DNA of 64,000 nt from Flavobacterium glaciei. Its GTDB lineage: Bacteria; Bacteroidota; Bacteroidia; Flavobacteriales; Flavobacteriaceae. The stretch is from positions 62,001 to 126,000 of the forward strand of contig NZ_QQBA01000005.1 of assembly GCF_003350545.1 (NCBI RefSeq), written 5' to 3'. A model generated the notes under the pieces. It was not told where the DNA came from, did no database searches, and was given only the letters and a program-made list of their open reading frames with translations. Numbering within the stretch: position 1 is the stretch's first letter; every line of letters begins with the position of its first letter. A program made the position numbers and the translations under genes. Of the stretch, positions 48,342 to 57,427 are shown in pieces.

Positions 48342-49229
48342 ATGCAATCATTAATAGGTACTGGTGTTGCTCTTGTAACCCCGTTTAAAGAAGATTTTTC
48401 AATTGACACCGAAGCATTAACAAGAATTGTAAATTTTTCAATCGATGGAGGAATTGAATATCTTGTAGTTTTAGGGACAACTGCAGAAAATGCAACATTG
48501 TCTCCAGAAGAAAAAGAATTAGTTATTCGCACCGTAATTGAAGCTAATAATGGTGCTTTGCCATTAGTGTTAGGGGTAGGTGGTAATAATACCGCAAAAG
48601 TTGTTGATGAGTTAAAAACAAGAGATTTGTCAGCTTTTGCTGCTATACTTTCGGTGTCTCCTTATTACAACAAACCAACTCAGGAAGGAATTTATCAACA
48701 CTTTAAGGCTGTTGCTGAAGCTTCGCCAATTCCAGTAATTTTATACAACGTTCCCGGAAGAACGGCAAGTAATATGTTGCCTTCAACTGTTTTGCGTTTG
48801 GCTAATGATTTTGAAAATGTAGTGGCTATCAAAGAAGCTGCAGGAGATCTAGTTCAAGCAATGCAATTGCTAAAAAATAAGCCGAAGGACTTTTTGGTAA
48901 TTTCAGGTGATGATATGATTGCTTTGCCAATGGTTTTGGCAGGTGGATCAGGTGTGATATCTGTTATTGGGCAAGGTTTTCCCAAAGAATTTTCAGAAAT
49001 GATTCGATTAGGATTGAATCGTAAAGTGGATGAGGCATTTAAATCTCATTATTTTTTAGCAGACTGTATTGACATGATTTTTGAGCAGGGAAATCCAGCA
49101 GGAATCAAACAAGTGTTTCTATCACTGGGAATTTCAGAAAACACCGTACGTTTGCCATTAGTAAATGTAGATAATTCGTTAGCAGAAAGAATTGATCAAT
49201 TTGTCAAAAAAGTGAATAAACAAGGTTAA
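48342..49229 (+). CDS. dapA: 4-hydroxy-tetrahydrodipicolinate synthase
   Basis: 295 residues. It condenses pyruvate with aspartate semialdehyde in lysine and diaminopimelate synthesis. Motifs: [29 protein letters not shown], the Tyr of [17 protein letters not shown], the proton-shuttle [12 protein letters not shown] and the Schiff-base Lys in [31 protein letters not shown] ends the barrel (18-residue core). The gene follows DUF6913 in one operon; bamD downstream has its own promoter. Confidence 0.97.
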   Translation: MQSLIGTGVALVTPFKEDFSIDTEALTRIVNFSIDGGIEYLVVLGTTAENATLSPEEKELVIRTVIEANNGALPLVLGVGGNNTAKVVDELKTRDLSAFAAILSVSPYYNKPTQEGIYQHFKAVAEASPIPVILYNVPGRTASNMLPSTVLRLANDFENVVAIKEAAGDLVQAMQLLKNKPKDFLVISGDDMIALPMVLAGGSGVISVIGQGFPKEFSEMIRLGLNRKVDEAFKSHYFLADCIDMIFEQGNPAGIKQVFLSLGISENTVRLPLVNVDNSLAERIDQFVKKVNKQG

Positions 49230-49261
49230 AATAAGTGTCTTTTTTTAATCAAAAAATATAT

Positions 49262-49292
49262 TTTGAAGTCGCTAAATTAATAACTAAATTTG
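49262..49292 (+). promoter_or_regulatory. Promoter of the bamD-rpoZ-coaBC operon
   Basis: TTTG at 49262-49265, a 19-base spacer and TAAATTTG at 49285-49292, a full Bacteroidota promoter. Transcription would begin near 49299 and give a leader of about 59 bases. Confidence 0.82.
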
Positions 49293-49294
49293 CC

Positions 49295-49342
49295 ACCGAA
49301 ACTTCGGTATGATTTTATGGGTAGTTTCTGCCAAAAAATCAT
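49295..49342 (+). promoter_or_regulatory. Two stem-loops in the bamD leader
   Basis: ACCGA-AACT-TCGGT (49295-49308) sits at the predicted 5' end. ATGATTTT/AAAATCAT (49309-49316/49335-49342), with an inner GGTAG/CTGCC pairing, follows directly. Purine-rich AAAAAAAGTAAAAAA then leads to the start codon. The stems could stabilise or control the transcript. Confidence 0.4.
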
Positions 49343-49357
49343 AAAAAAAGTAAAAAA

Positions 49358-50152
49358 ATGAAAAAAATAATATCTCTATTGCTTCTAGTCGCTCTAATCA
49401 GTTCTTGTAGCGAATATCAAAAAGCATTAAAAACCGAAGATGTCGCTGTTAAATTTGAAATGGCGACTAAATTATACGATGAAGGAAAATACTCCAAAGC
49501 GATTCGTATTTTTGAACAAATTGCTCCGGCGTATAGAGGGAAACCTCAAGCAGAGAAATTATTTTATATGTTTTCTCAATCCTATTATAAAACAAAGCAA
49601 TATTACCTAGCAGGGTATCAATTTGAAAGTTTTGTTTCTGGTTATCCAAAAAGTGATAAACTAGAAGAAGCAGCATATTTAGGAGCAAAAAGCTATTCTA
49701 TGTTGTCACCAGTTTATAGTTTAGATCAAACAGACACTAATAAAGCTTTAGATAAATTACAAACATTTATTGATAATTATCCTAATTCAGAATTTTTGTC
49801 AGAGGCTAATGCTACTGTGAAACTGCTTAGCGAGAAAATAGAACAAAAGGTTTATGAAAATGCTAAAGGATACAATACTATTTCTGATTTCAAATCAGCG
49901 ATTGTTGCATTAGATAATTTTGTAGCAGATTATCCAGGAACTCCATTGAAAGAAGACGCTTTATTTTACAAGTTAGATTCAGCCTATCAATTAGCAATTA
50001 ATAGTATTCCAGCAAAAATGGAAGAACGATTAAATGTTGCTAAAGCAGCACAAATGAATTTAATTAAGTTTAAAGCAGATACTAAATACAAACAAGTTGC
50101 AGACGAAATGTTAGCACGAATAGATAAAGATTTACAAAAATTTACTAAATAA
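49358..50152 (+). CDS. bamD: Outer-membrane assembly lipoprotein BamD
   Basis: 264 residues with lipoprotein signal ISLLLLVALISSC (Cys17). Tetratricopeptide repeats fill the mature part: MATKLYDEGKYSKAIRIFEQ, FYMFSQSYYKTKQYYLAGYQ and AIVALDNFVADYPGTPLKED. BamD works with BamA to insert barrel proteins into the outer membrane, such as the porin and TonB-dependent receptor here. First gene of a conserved operon. Confidence 0.95.
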   Translation: MKKIISLLLLVALISSCSEYQKALKTEDVAVKFEMATKLYDEGKYSKAIRIFEQIAPAYRGKPQAEKLFYMFSQSYYKTKQYYLAGYQFESFVSGYPKSDKLEEAAYLGAKSYSMLSPVYSLDQTDTNKALDKLQTFIDNYPNSEFLSEANATVKLLSEKIEQKVYENAKGYNTISDFKSAIVALDNFVADYPGTPLKEDALFYKLDSAYQLAINSIPAKMEERLNVAKAAQMNLIKFKADTKYKQVADEMLARIDKDLQKFTK

Positions 50153-50160
50153 ATAAAGTC

Positions 50161-50478
50161 ATGGATTTAAAAAAGACGAATGCTCCAGTAAATACAATAA
50201 CATACAACAAAACTGTTATTGAAGAACCTACTGGTAATGTGTATGAAGCGATAACCATTATGGCTAAAAGAGCAAACCAAATCAATTCTGAAATTAAAAA
50301 AGAATTGACAGAGAAATTGGAAGAATTTGCTACTTATAATGACAGTCTTGAAGAAGTTTTTGAAAACAAAGAACAAATAGAGGTTTCAAAATTTTACGAA
50401 AAACTACCTAAGCCACATGCTTTAGCAGTTCAAGAATGGTTAGATGGTAAAATTTACCACAGAGATTCAAATAAATAA
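50161..50478 (+). CDS. rpoZ: RNA polymerase omega subunit, Bacteroidota type
   Basis: 105 residues. The Bacteroidota-type omega is recognised by GNVYEAITIMAKRANQINSE, LEEFATYNDSLEEVFENKEQ and KFYEKLPKPHALAVQEWLDG. It supports beta-prime folding in RNA polymerase. It lies eight bases after bamD and ten before coaBC. Confidence 0.94.
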   Translation: MDLKKTNAPVNTITYNKTVIEEPTGNVYEAITIMAKRANQINSEIKKELTEKLEEFATYNDSLEEVFENKEQIEVSKFYEKLPKPHALAVQEWLDGKIYHRDSNK

Positions 50479-50487
50479 TCGTTTACT

Positions 50488-51699
50488 ATGTCAGTTTTAA
50501 GCGGTAAGAAAATTCTACTTGGAGTTTCTGGTGGAATTGCAGCCTATAAAACAGCAACATTAGTTCGACTTTTCATAAAAGCAGGTGCACATGTCCAAGT
50601 GATAATGACACCTGCTTCTAAGGATTTTGTAACTCCTCTTACGTTATCTACTTTATCTAAAAATCCTGTTCATTCCAGTTTTTATAATCAAGACGATGAA
50701 AATGAAAAATGGAATAATCACGTTGAGTTAGCTCTTTGGGCTGATTTGATGGTTATTGCTCCAGCTACTGCAAATACTTTGTCTAAAATGGCAAACGGAA
50801 CTTGTGATAACCTTTTGATTGCAGCCTATTTATCAGCTAAATGTCCGGTGTATTTTGCTCCTGCAATGGATTTAGATATGTACAAACATTCTTCTTCTAT
50901 TGCTAATTTCTCCTCTTTGTCTAAATTTGGCAATGTCAAAATTCCTGCGGAAAGAGGTGAATTAGCAAGCGGATTATCTGGTGAAGGAAGAATGGCTGAA
51001 CCTGAAAATATTATTGCTTTTATTGAAGCTGATTTAAATAGTAAATTGCCGCTTAAAGGAAAAAAAATATTAATTACTGCCGGTCCTACATACGAAGCTA
51101 TAGATCCTGTGCGTTTTATAGGAAATCATTCTTCGGGAAAAATGGGTTTTGATATCGCGATTAGTGCCGCAAAAATGGGAGCTTCGGTGATTTTGGTATC
51201 GGGACCTACAAATTGTAAAGTTTCTAATCCATTAATTAAAGTGATTCCTGTTGTATCTGCAGAAGAAATGTACATGGCTTGTCATCAGTTTTATCCAGAT
51301 GTAGATGTTGCTATTGCAGCAGCTGCTGTTGCAGATTATAAACCTAAAAATTTTGCAAATCAAAAAATAAAAAAAGCTGCGGATCATTTTACAATTGAGC
51401 TCGAAAAAACGAAGGATATTTTGGCTTCTTTGGGTGATAAAAAAAATAATCAGTTTTTGATAGGTTTTGCTTTAGAAACAGAAAATGAAATTGAAAATGC
51501 GACCTTGAAAATTCAGAAAAAAAACTTAGATTTGATTGTTTTAAATTCGCTTCAAGATACGGGTGCTGGTTTTGGTACAGCTACTAATAAGGTAACTTTT
51601 ATCGATAAATACCTTAATATTGAGCCAATGGAATTAAAATCAAAGGAAGCGGTTGCTGATGATATTCTAGAAAAGGTAAAAGTACATTTTATGAAATAG
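50488..51699 (+). CDS. coaBC: Bifunctional phosphopantothenoylcysteine decarboxylase / synthetase
   Basis: 403 residues, two domains for coenzyme A synthesis. CoaC half: LLGVSGGIAAYKTATLVRLF, VMTPASKDFVTPLTLSTLS, LMVIAPATANTLSKMANGTC and the FAPAMDLDM active-site box. CoaB half from about residue 190: ILITAGPTYEAIDPVRFIGN followed by HSSGKMG, DVAIAAAAVADYKP and LIGFALETENE. It sits between rpoZ and a DUF4835 gene, an order that I recall as conserved in Bacteroidota. Confidence 0.97.
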   Translation: MSVLSGKKILLGVSGGIAAYKTATLVRLFIKAGAHVQVIMTPASKDFVTPLTLSTLSKNPVHSSFYNQDDENEKWNNHVELALWADLMVIAPATANTLSKMANGTCDNLLIAAYLSAKCPVYFAPAMDLDMYKHSSSIANFSSLSKFGNVKIPAERGELASGLSGEGRMAEPENIIAFIEADLNSKLPLKGKKILITAGPTYEAIDPVRFIGNHSSGKMGFDIAISAAKMGASVILVSGPTNCKVSNPLIKVIPVVSAEEMYMACHQFYPDVDVAIAAAAVADYKPKNFANQKIKKAADHFTIELEKTKDILASLGDKKNNQFLIGFALETENEIENATLKIQKKNLDLIVLNSLQDTGAGFGTATNKVTFIDKYLNIEPMELKSKEAVADDILEKVKVHFMK

Positions 51700-51773
51700 G
51701 GTTGCAGATTAATACTCAGTAATAGTGGTGTTTGAACTGTAATTAACCGTTAAGAAATAATAAAAATCTTCAG

Positions 51774-52658
51774 ATGAATAAAATAGTTGTTTTTTTTCTG
51801 CTTTTTTCTTTTGGGCTTACGCAAGCACAACAATTAAACTGTACGGTTACTGTTGATTCACAAAAATTGAGTGTTACAAATCAGCAAGTTTTCAAATCAT
51901 TACAAACTTCTATTAGTGAGTTTGTAAATAAAACAGATTGGACTGGACAAACGCTTAAACAAAATGAGAAAATTAATTGCTCGATGTATATTACTGTTTC
52001 CTCGAACAACTCAGATCAATTTACAGCAACCATTCAAGTTCAATCTTCTAGGCCTATATTTAATTCTTCTTATTCTTCTCCAATACTAAATTATAATGAT
52101 AAAGACTTTAGTTTTAGATATACAGAGTTTGAAAATTTGATTTTTAGTCCCACTACTTTCGATTCTAATTTAGTTTCTGTATTGGCTTTTTACAGTTATA
52201 TGATTTTAGGGATGGATGCAGATACTTTTGTTGCTGAGTCTGGAAATTCTTATTTTGATATAGCTCAAAACATTTCTAATGTCGCTCAACAAGGTGGTTT
52301 TAAAGGATGGAGTCAAGCTGATGGAAACCAAAATCGCTACTTTTTGATAAACGATATTTTATCTCCAGCTTTCAAACAAGTACGACAAACTATGCTTGAT
52401 TACCATATAGGTTTGGATCTGATGAATAAAGATTTAAAAGGCTCTAAAGAAAAAGTAAAAGAATCATTAATTGATTTGGCTAAATTAAACGCATCTAGAC
52501 CAAACGCATTTTTAACACGTGTTTTTTTTGATGCTAAATCGGATGAAATAGTTTCTATATTTTCGGGTGGTCCCAGTATTATAATTTCAGATTTAGTTGA
52601 TAATCTGAATAAAATTTCTCCCTTGAACTCTAGCAAATGGGTAGCAATTAAATATTAA
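51774..52658 (+). CDS. DUF4835 family exported protein
   Basis: 294 residues with signal peptide VVFFLLFSFGLTQAQ. The DUF4835 pattern is visible: QQVFKSLQTSISEFVNKTDW, INCSMYITVSSN, VQSSRPIFNSSYSSPILNYN, FYSYMILGMDADTF and YFLINDILSPAFKQVRQTML. The family is restricted to Bacteroidota, sits between coaBC and recN, and has no known function. The mature part ends LSKLNSSKW-like with PLNSSKWVAIKY. Confidence 0.94.
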   Translation: MNKIVVFFLLFSFGLTQAQQLNCTVTVDSQKLSVTNQQVFKSLQTSISEFVNKTDWTGQTLKQNEKINCSMYITVSSNNSDQFTATIQVQSSRPIFNSSYSSPILNYNDKDFSFRYTEFENLIFSPTTFDSNLVSVLAFYSYMILGMDADTFVAESGNSYFDIAQNISNVAQQGGFKGWSQADGNQNRYFLINDILSPAFKQVRQTMLDYHIGLDLMNKDLKGSKEKVKESLIDLAKLNASRPNAFLTRVFFDAKSDEIVSIFSGGPSIIISDLVDNLNKISPLNSSKWVAIKY

Positions 52659-52711
52659 TTGGCTTTCAATTTTTGCTTAATTTTACTTTTCCAAAAAAAT
52701 AAACATATTAA

Positions 52712-54364
52712 ATGATAACGTCACTTTCGATAAAAAACTATGCTTTAATAGAAAAATTGACTATCGATTTTTCAAAAGGTTTTTCAACAATTACTGGAGA
52801 AACCGGTGCGGGTAAATCAATAATTTTAGGAGCATTAGGCCTGGTTTTAGGAAAAAGAGCCGACTTGACTTCCTTAAAAAACAAAGAAGATAAGTGTATT
52901 ATTGAAGCTCATTTTGAAATTTCTAAGTACAATTTACTTCCTTTTTTTGAGGCAAATGATTTAGATTACGAGAATGATACCATAATCAGACGTGAAATCC
53001 TTCCTTCGGGAAAATCAAGAGCTTTTATTAATGACAGTCCCGTAAACCTTCAGGAATTACAAGAACTGAGCTTGTTCCTGATTGATATTCATTCGCAACA
53101 GCAAACACAAGAACTTTCAGATGAAAATGTGCAGTTCAATATTATTGATGCAATTGCCAATAATAAAGAAACAATTTTGGAATATCAATCGATTTTAAAA
53201 AGCTTTAAATCGGATAAATCTAAATTAAATGCTCTGTTGAAAAGACAAAGTGAATCTAAAAAAGAGCAGGAATACAACACTTTTTTATTAGATGAATTAG
53301 TTGCAGCGCAATTAAAATCAGGCGAACAAGAAACTCTTGAAGCTGATTTTGAAAAACTAAATAATGTTGAGATTATAAAAGAAGCTATCGATAAATCTTT
53401 GGCTATAGCCAATGAAGAACAAATTGGTGTTTTACATAATTTAAATGAAATTAAGATTTCATTACAAAAAATCGCCTCTTTTTCGACTGAATATCATACT
53501 TTGTTAGATAGGATTACAAGTTTGACAATTGAGTTTGACGATATTTCAGATGAATTGAACCGCTGTTCAGAGAAACTGATAAATGATCCAGAACAGTTAG
53601 ATTTAGTCAGTCAAAAGTTACAGGTTTTATTTAATTTGCAAAAGAAGCACCAGGTTTCATCTGTTGATGAACTACTGGAAATTCAAACTAATCTTGAGAA
53701 TTCGGTCTTAGAATTAGGTAATATGGAAGATGAGATTGTGGTTCTGACGGATTCTATTGAACAGAAGACAGTTGAATTAAATGCTTTTTCGGAAGCAATC
53801 CATAACAATAGAGTGGAAGCTGTTCCAGTATTATCTCAAAAATTGATTGCCATTTTAGAAACTTTGGGAATGCCAAATGTTCGTTTTAATATTGATATTA
53901 AGACTACTGAAACCTATTTTTCAAATGGAAAAGATGAACTTCAGTTTTTATTCTCGGCTAATAAAGGAACTGATTTTGGCTTATTGAAAAAAGTGGCTTC
54001 TGGTGGAGAAATGTCTAGAATTATGCTTGCTGTTAAGGCGATTTTAGCACAATATTCAAAACTACCTACTTTGATTTTTGATGAAATTGACACCGGTGTT
54101 TCTGGAGAAATTGCAATTAGAATGGGTGAAATCATGAAAGAAATGAGTCAGGATATGCAAATTTTTGCTATTACCCATTTACCACAAATTGCTGCTAAAG
54201 GAATTGCACATTTTAAAGTGTTTAAATCGACTGTTGGTGAAGACACGCTGTCTGAATTGAAGCTTTTAAATGATGATGAAAGGATTGTTGAAATCGCGCA
54301 AATGTTATCAGGAACTGTTGTTTCTGATTCGGCCTTAAATCATGCTAAAGCCTTGTTGAACTGA
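52712..54364 (+). CDS. recN: DNA repair protein RecN
   Basis: 550 residues, an SMC-like ATPase for double-strand break repair. Walker A: FSTITGETGAGKSIILGAL. Two long coiled-coil arms (roughly 150-360) follow, then the signature KKVASGGEMSRIMLAVKAIL and Walker B LIFDEIDTGVSGEIA, and FAITHLPQIAAKG. A weak promoter (TTG 52660-52662, 22-base spacer, TACTTTTC 52685-52692) lies in front, so recN may be transcribed both alone and from bamD. Confidence 0.97.
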   Translation: MITSLSIKNYALIEKLTIDFSKGFSTITGETGAGKSIILGALGLVLGKRADLTSLKNKEDKCIIEAHFEISKYNLLPFFEANDLDYENDTIIRREILPSGKSRAFINDSPVNLQELQELSLFLIDIHSQQQTQELSDENVQFNIIDAIANNKETILEYQSILKSFKSDKSKLNALLKRQSESKKEQEYNTFLLDELVAAQLKSGEQETLEADFEKLNNVEIIKEAIDKSLAIANEEQIGVLHNLNEIKISLQKIASFSTEYHTLLDRITSLTIEFDDISDELNRCSEKLINDPEQLDLVSQKLQVLFNLQKKHQVSSVDELLEIQTNLENSVLELGNMEDEIVVLTDSIEQKTVELNAFSEAIHNNRVEAVPVLSQKLIAILETLGMPNVRFNIDIKTTETYFSNGKDELQFLFSANKGTDFGLLKKVASGGEMSRIMLAVKAILAQYSKLPTLIFDEIDTGVSGEIAIRMGEIMKEMSQDMQIFAITHLPQIAAKGIAHFKVFKSTVGEDTLSELKLLNDDERIVEIAQMLSGTVVSDSALNHAKALLN

Positions 54365-54382
54365 TTTTTTAAATTATATTTG
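54353..54382 (+). promoter_or_regulatory. Promoter of fabV
   Basis: TTG at 54353-54355 (in the last recN codons), a 19-base spacer and TATATTTG at 54375-54382 fit the consensus. The transcript would start near 54389 with a leader of about 62 bases. Confidence 0.75.
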
Positions 54383-54450
54383 TCATCTTTTAAGACATAG
54401 ATATTGCTTAAAATAATATTTGAATAATAAATAAACGAATAACCAAAAAT

Positions 54451-55641
54451 ATGATTATCGAACCAAGAATGAGAGGATTTATTTGTACGACATCACACCC
54501 AAAAGGATGCGAGCAAAATGTTAAAAATCAAATAGAATATATAAAATCAAAAGGGACAATCGACGGTGCAAAAAAAGTATTAGTAATTGGAGCCTCAACC
54601 GGTTTTGGTTTGGCCTCTAGAATTACAAGTGCTTTTGGTTCTGATGCAGCAACTATTGGTGTGTTTTTTGAAAAAGCGCCTTCTGAAGGAAAAACCGCTT
54701 CACCGGGTTGGTATAACTCAGCTGCTTTTGAAATGGAAGCTCATAAAGCGGGTTTATATGCAAAAAGTATCAATGGAGATGCTTTTTCTAATGAAGTAAA
54801 ACAACAAACATTAGAACTTATAAAAACCGATTTAGGTCAAGTGGACTTAATAATCTATAGCTTGGCTTCTCCTGTTCGTATGCATCCGGTTACTGGTGTT
54901 TTGCATCGTTCTACGTTGAAACCTATCGGAGGTACCTTTACGAATAAAACGGTTGATTTTCATTCTGGTAAAGTTTCAGAAATATCCATCGAGCCATGCA
55001 GTGGTGATGATATTGAAAATACTGTAGCCGTTATGGGTGGTGAAGATTGGGCTATGTGGATTGATGCTTTAAAAGCCCAAAATCTTCTTGCTCCAGGAGC
55101 TACAACAGTTGCTTATTCTTACATTGGACCATCATTAACAGAAGCTGTATATAGAAAAGGGACAATAGGTCGCGCAAAAGATCATCTTGAAGCGACTGCA
55201 TTTGCGATTACTGACAGTTTAGCTGACATTGATGGAAAAGCATTTGTTTCTGTGAACAAAGCACTAGTTACACAAGCAAGTTCTGCAATTCCTGTTATTC
55301 CATTGTATATCTCTTTGTTGTATAAAATAATGAAAGAAGAGGGAATTCACGAAGGTTGTATAGAACAAATTCAACGTTTGTATCAAGAAAGATTGTATAC
55401 CGGAAATGAAGTTCCTGTAGATGAAAAAGGAAGAATCCGTATTGACGATTTAGAAATGCGTGCTGACGTTCAGGAAAAAGTTGCTCAATTATGGATTGAA
55501 GCTATGACTGAAAATTTAGCTGAAATTGGGGATTTAGAAGGATATAGAAAAGATTTTTACAATCTATTTGGTTTTGACGTATCAGGTGTAGATTATAAAG
55601 CGGATGCAAACGAAGTAGTAAACATCGAAAGTATTGCATAA
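54451..55641 (+). CDS. fabV: Enoyl-ACP reductase FabV (trans-2-enoyl reductase)
   Basis: 396 residues, typical for FabV, the long triclosan-tolerant enoyl reductase of fatty acid synthesis. N-terminal MIIEPRMRGFICTTSHPKGC, Rossmann motif KVLVIGASTGFGLASRI, KTASPGWYNSAAFE, IYSLASPVRMHP, and the catalytic Y-x8-K in VYRKGTIGRAKDHLE. C-terminal VDEKGRIRIDDLEMR. It is followed by a hairpin terminator. Confidence 0.97.
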   Translation: MIIEPRMRGFICTTSHPKGCEQNVKNQIEYIKSKGTIDGAKKVLVIGASTGFGLASRITSAFGSDAATIGVFFEKAPSEGKTASPGWYNSAAFEMEAHKAGLYAKSINGDAFSNEVKQQTLELIKTDLGQVDLIIYSLASPVRMHPVTGVLHRSTLKPIGGTFTNKTVDFHSGKVSEISIEPCSGDDIENTVAVMGGEDWAMWIDALKAQNLLAPGATTVAYSYIGPSLTEAVYRKGTIGRAKDHLEATAFAITDSLADIDGKAFVSVNKALVTQASSAIPVIPLYISLLYKIMKEEGIHEGCIEQIQRLYQERLYTGNEVPVDEKGRIRIDDLEMRADVQEKVAQLWIEAMTENLAEIGDLEGYRKDFYNLFGFDVSGVDYKADANEVVNIESIA

Positions 55642-55668
55642 TCCTAATTACTGAATTAAATATTTATA

Positions 55669-55697
55669 AAACCATCAATTAATAGTTGATGGTTTTT
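55669..55697 (+). terminator. Terminator of fabV
   Basis: Ten-base stem AAACCATCAA/TTGATGGTTT with a seven-base loop and a T tract. Confidence 0.9.
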
Positions 55698-55711
55698 TTA
55701 TGGATAAAGGT

Positions 55712-55719
55712 TACATTTG
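55712..55719 (+). promoter_or_regulatory. Promoter -7 box of the glycosyltransferase-coaE operon
   Basis: TACATTTG; a TTG inside the fabV terminator (55686-55688) lies 23 bases upstream and could be the -33 element. Leader of about 43 bases. Confidence 0.55.
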
Positions 55720-55768
55720 TTAAAATTTTTGAAATCTAAAATTCACATTAATACCCCACTTTACATTT

Positions 55769-56770
55769 ATGTTTTTTTCCCTAATCATACCCGTTTATAA
55801 TCGTCCTGACGAAGTTGATGAACTATTAGAAAGTTTATCGCAAACAACATATTCAGAAATATTTGAAATTGTTTTAGTAGAAGATGGGTCTACTTTAGTA
55901 TGTAAAGATGTTGCTCAAAAATATGGTGACAGATTAAATATATCTTATTATTACAAGGAAAATTCAGGGCCTGGTGATTCCAGAAATTACGGAATGCAGA
56001 AAGCCAGAGGTGATTATTTTATCATTTTCGATTCAGATTGTATTATCCCAACGCAGTATTTATCAGAAGTTGATTCCGCTTTAAAACAAAACTATGTGGA
56101 TTGTTTTGGAGGACCTGATAAGGCTTTAGATAGTTTTACAGATATTCAAAAAGCTATCAATTTCGCAATGACTTCTTTTTTGACTACGGGTGGAATAAGA
56201 GGTGGCTCGGAAAAAATCGATAAATTTCAACCCAGAAGTTTTAATATGGGATTATCCAGAAAAGCATTTGAAGCTTCCAAAGGTTTCGGAAATATACATC
56301 CTGGAGAAGACCCAGATTTATCAATTCGTTTATGGAATCTAGGCTTTGAAACCAAACTGTTTCCTACTGCGTATGTATATCATAAGAGAAGAATTGATTG
56401 GGAAAAGTTTTCAATTCAGGTGAATAAATTTGGAAAAGCAAGACCTATATTGAATAGTTGGTATCCAAAATATAATAAACTGACTTTTTTCTTCCCTTCC
56501 GTTTTTATCATTGGGTTTTTTACTTCAGTTGTATTGTTATTCATTTTTAATTTTGATTACTTGCTTCAGTTGTATTTTATTTACTTTTTGGTATTGTTTT
56601 TGGTGTCTTCTTACCAGAATAAGAGTGTTAAAATAGGCTATTTATCAGTAATAGCGGTATGGAAACAGTTTTATGGTTACGGTGTAGGTTTTATCAAATC
56701 ATATTATAAAGTAATTATTTTGAAACAAAACCCCCAAAAAGCATTTCCTGAATTATTCTTTAAAGTATAA
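55769..56770 (+). CDS. Family 2 glycosyltransferase, membrane-anchored
   Basis: 333 residues with a GT-A fold: FFSLIIPVYNRPDEVDELLE, IVLVEDGST (nucleotide-sugar site), GPGDSRNYGMQKARGDYFI, IIFDSDCIIP (DxD motif as DSD) and HPGEDPDLSIRLWNLGFE (acceptor site ED). Two hydrophobic helices near 245-285 anchor it in the inner membrane, with a basic C-terminus. Its sugar and acceptor are unknown; a role in cell-surface glycan synthesis is likely. coaE starts one base after its stop. Confidence 0.9.
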   Translation: MFFSLIIPVYNRPDEVDELLESLSQTTYSEIFEIVLVEDGSTLVCKDVAQKYGDRLNISYYYKENSGPGDSRNYGMQKARGDYFIIFDSDCIIPTQYLSEVDSALKQNYVDCFGGPDKALDSFTDIQKAINFAMTSFLTTGGIRGGSEKIDKFQPRSFNMGLSRKAFEASKGFGNIHPGEDPDLSIRLWNLGFETKLFPTAYVYHKRRIDWEKFSIQVNKFGKARPILNSWYPKYNKLTFFFPSVFIIGFFTSVVLLFIFNFDYLLQLYFIYFLVLFLVSSYQNKSVKIGYLSVIAVWKQFYGYGVGFIKSYYKVIILKQNPQKAFPELFFKV

Positions 56771-56771
56771 T

Positions 56772-57368
56772 ATGACAAAAATTATTGGTTTGACTGGTGG
56801 TATCGGAAGTGGAAAAACTACCATTGCAAAGTATTTTCAATCCTTTGCGATTCCAGTTTATATTGCTGATGATGAAGCAAGAAAGATTATGCAATCTCCA
56901 GAAATTATCAACGCCATTAAAAATACTTTTGGAGAGGATATTTTTGAAAACGGGATATTAAATCGTGAAAAACTGGCCGAAATTGTTTTTAACGATCCAG
57001 AAAAATTAGAAAAACTCAACAATATTGTTCACCCTGCCGTAAAAAAGCATTTTGACCATTGGCTTTTGCAAAATAAAGAAGCGCCTTACGTACTTTATGA
57101 AGCAGCTATTCTATTTGAAAGTGGACGATACAAAGACTGTGATTTGATTATAACGGTGACTGCTCCTTTAGATATAAGGATTCAGCGTGTTATAGATCGT
57201 GATAAAACTTCGCGTAAACTTGTTTTAAAAAGAATAAATACACAATGGACAGATGAAAAACGAATTTCTAAAAGCGATTTTGTCATCGAAAATATTTCAC
57301 TTGAAAACGCAAAATTAGAAGTTGTTAAAATTCTTAAATTTTTAAAGATTAAACAAAAAGAGGTATAG
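56772..57368 (+). CDS. coaE: Dephospho-CoA kinase
   Basis: 198 residues. It phosphorylates dephospho-CoA in the last step of coenzyme A synthesis. Walker A IIGLTGGIGSGKTTIAKYF, YIADDEARKIM, IVHPAVKKHFDHW, VLYEAAILFESG and the lid RVIDRDKTSRKLVLKRI are all present. It is coupled to the upstream glycosyltransferase; the other CoA gene, coaBC, is 5 kb away. Confidence 0.96.
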   Translation: MTKIIGLTGGIGSGKTTIAKYFQSFAIPVYIADDEARKIMQSPEIINAIKNTFGEDIFENGILNREKLAEIVFNDPEKLEKLNNIVHPAVKKHFDHWLLQNKEAPYVLYEAAILFESGRYKDCDLIITVTAPLDIRIQRVIDRDKTSRKLVLKRINTQWTDEKRISKSDFVIENISLENAKLEVVKILKFLKIKQKEV

Positions 57369-57414
57369 GTGTTAATGTTTGGTTAATCTATTATTTAATA
57401 TATTGTTAAAATAC

Positions 57415-57422
57415 TAAATTTG
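57415..57422 (+). promoter_or_regulatory. Promoter -7 box of the two-component operon
   Basis: TAAATTTG ends only five bases before the ATG at 57428, so transcription would begin at or next to the start codon. No TTG at the normal -33 distance. Confidence 0.5.
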
Positions 57423-57427
57423 TTTAA

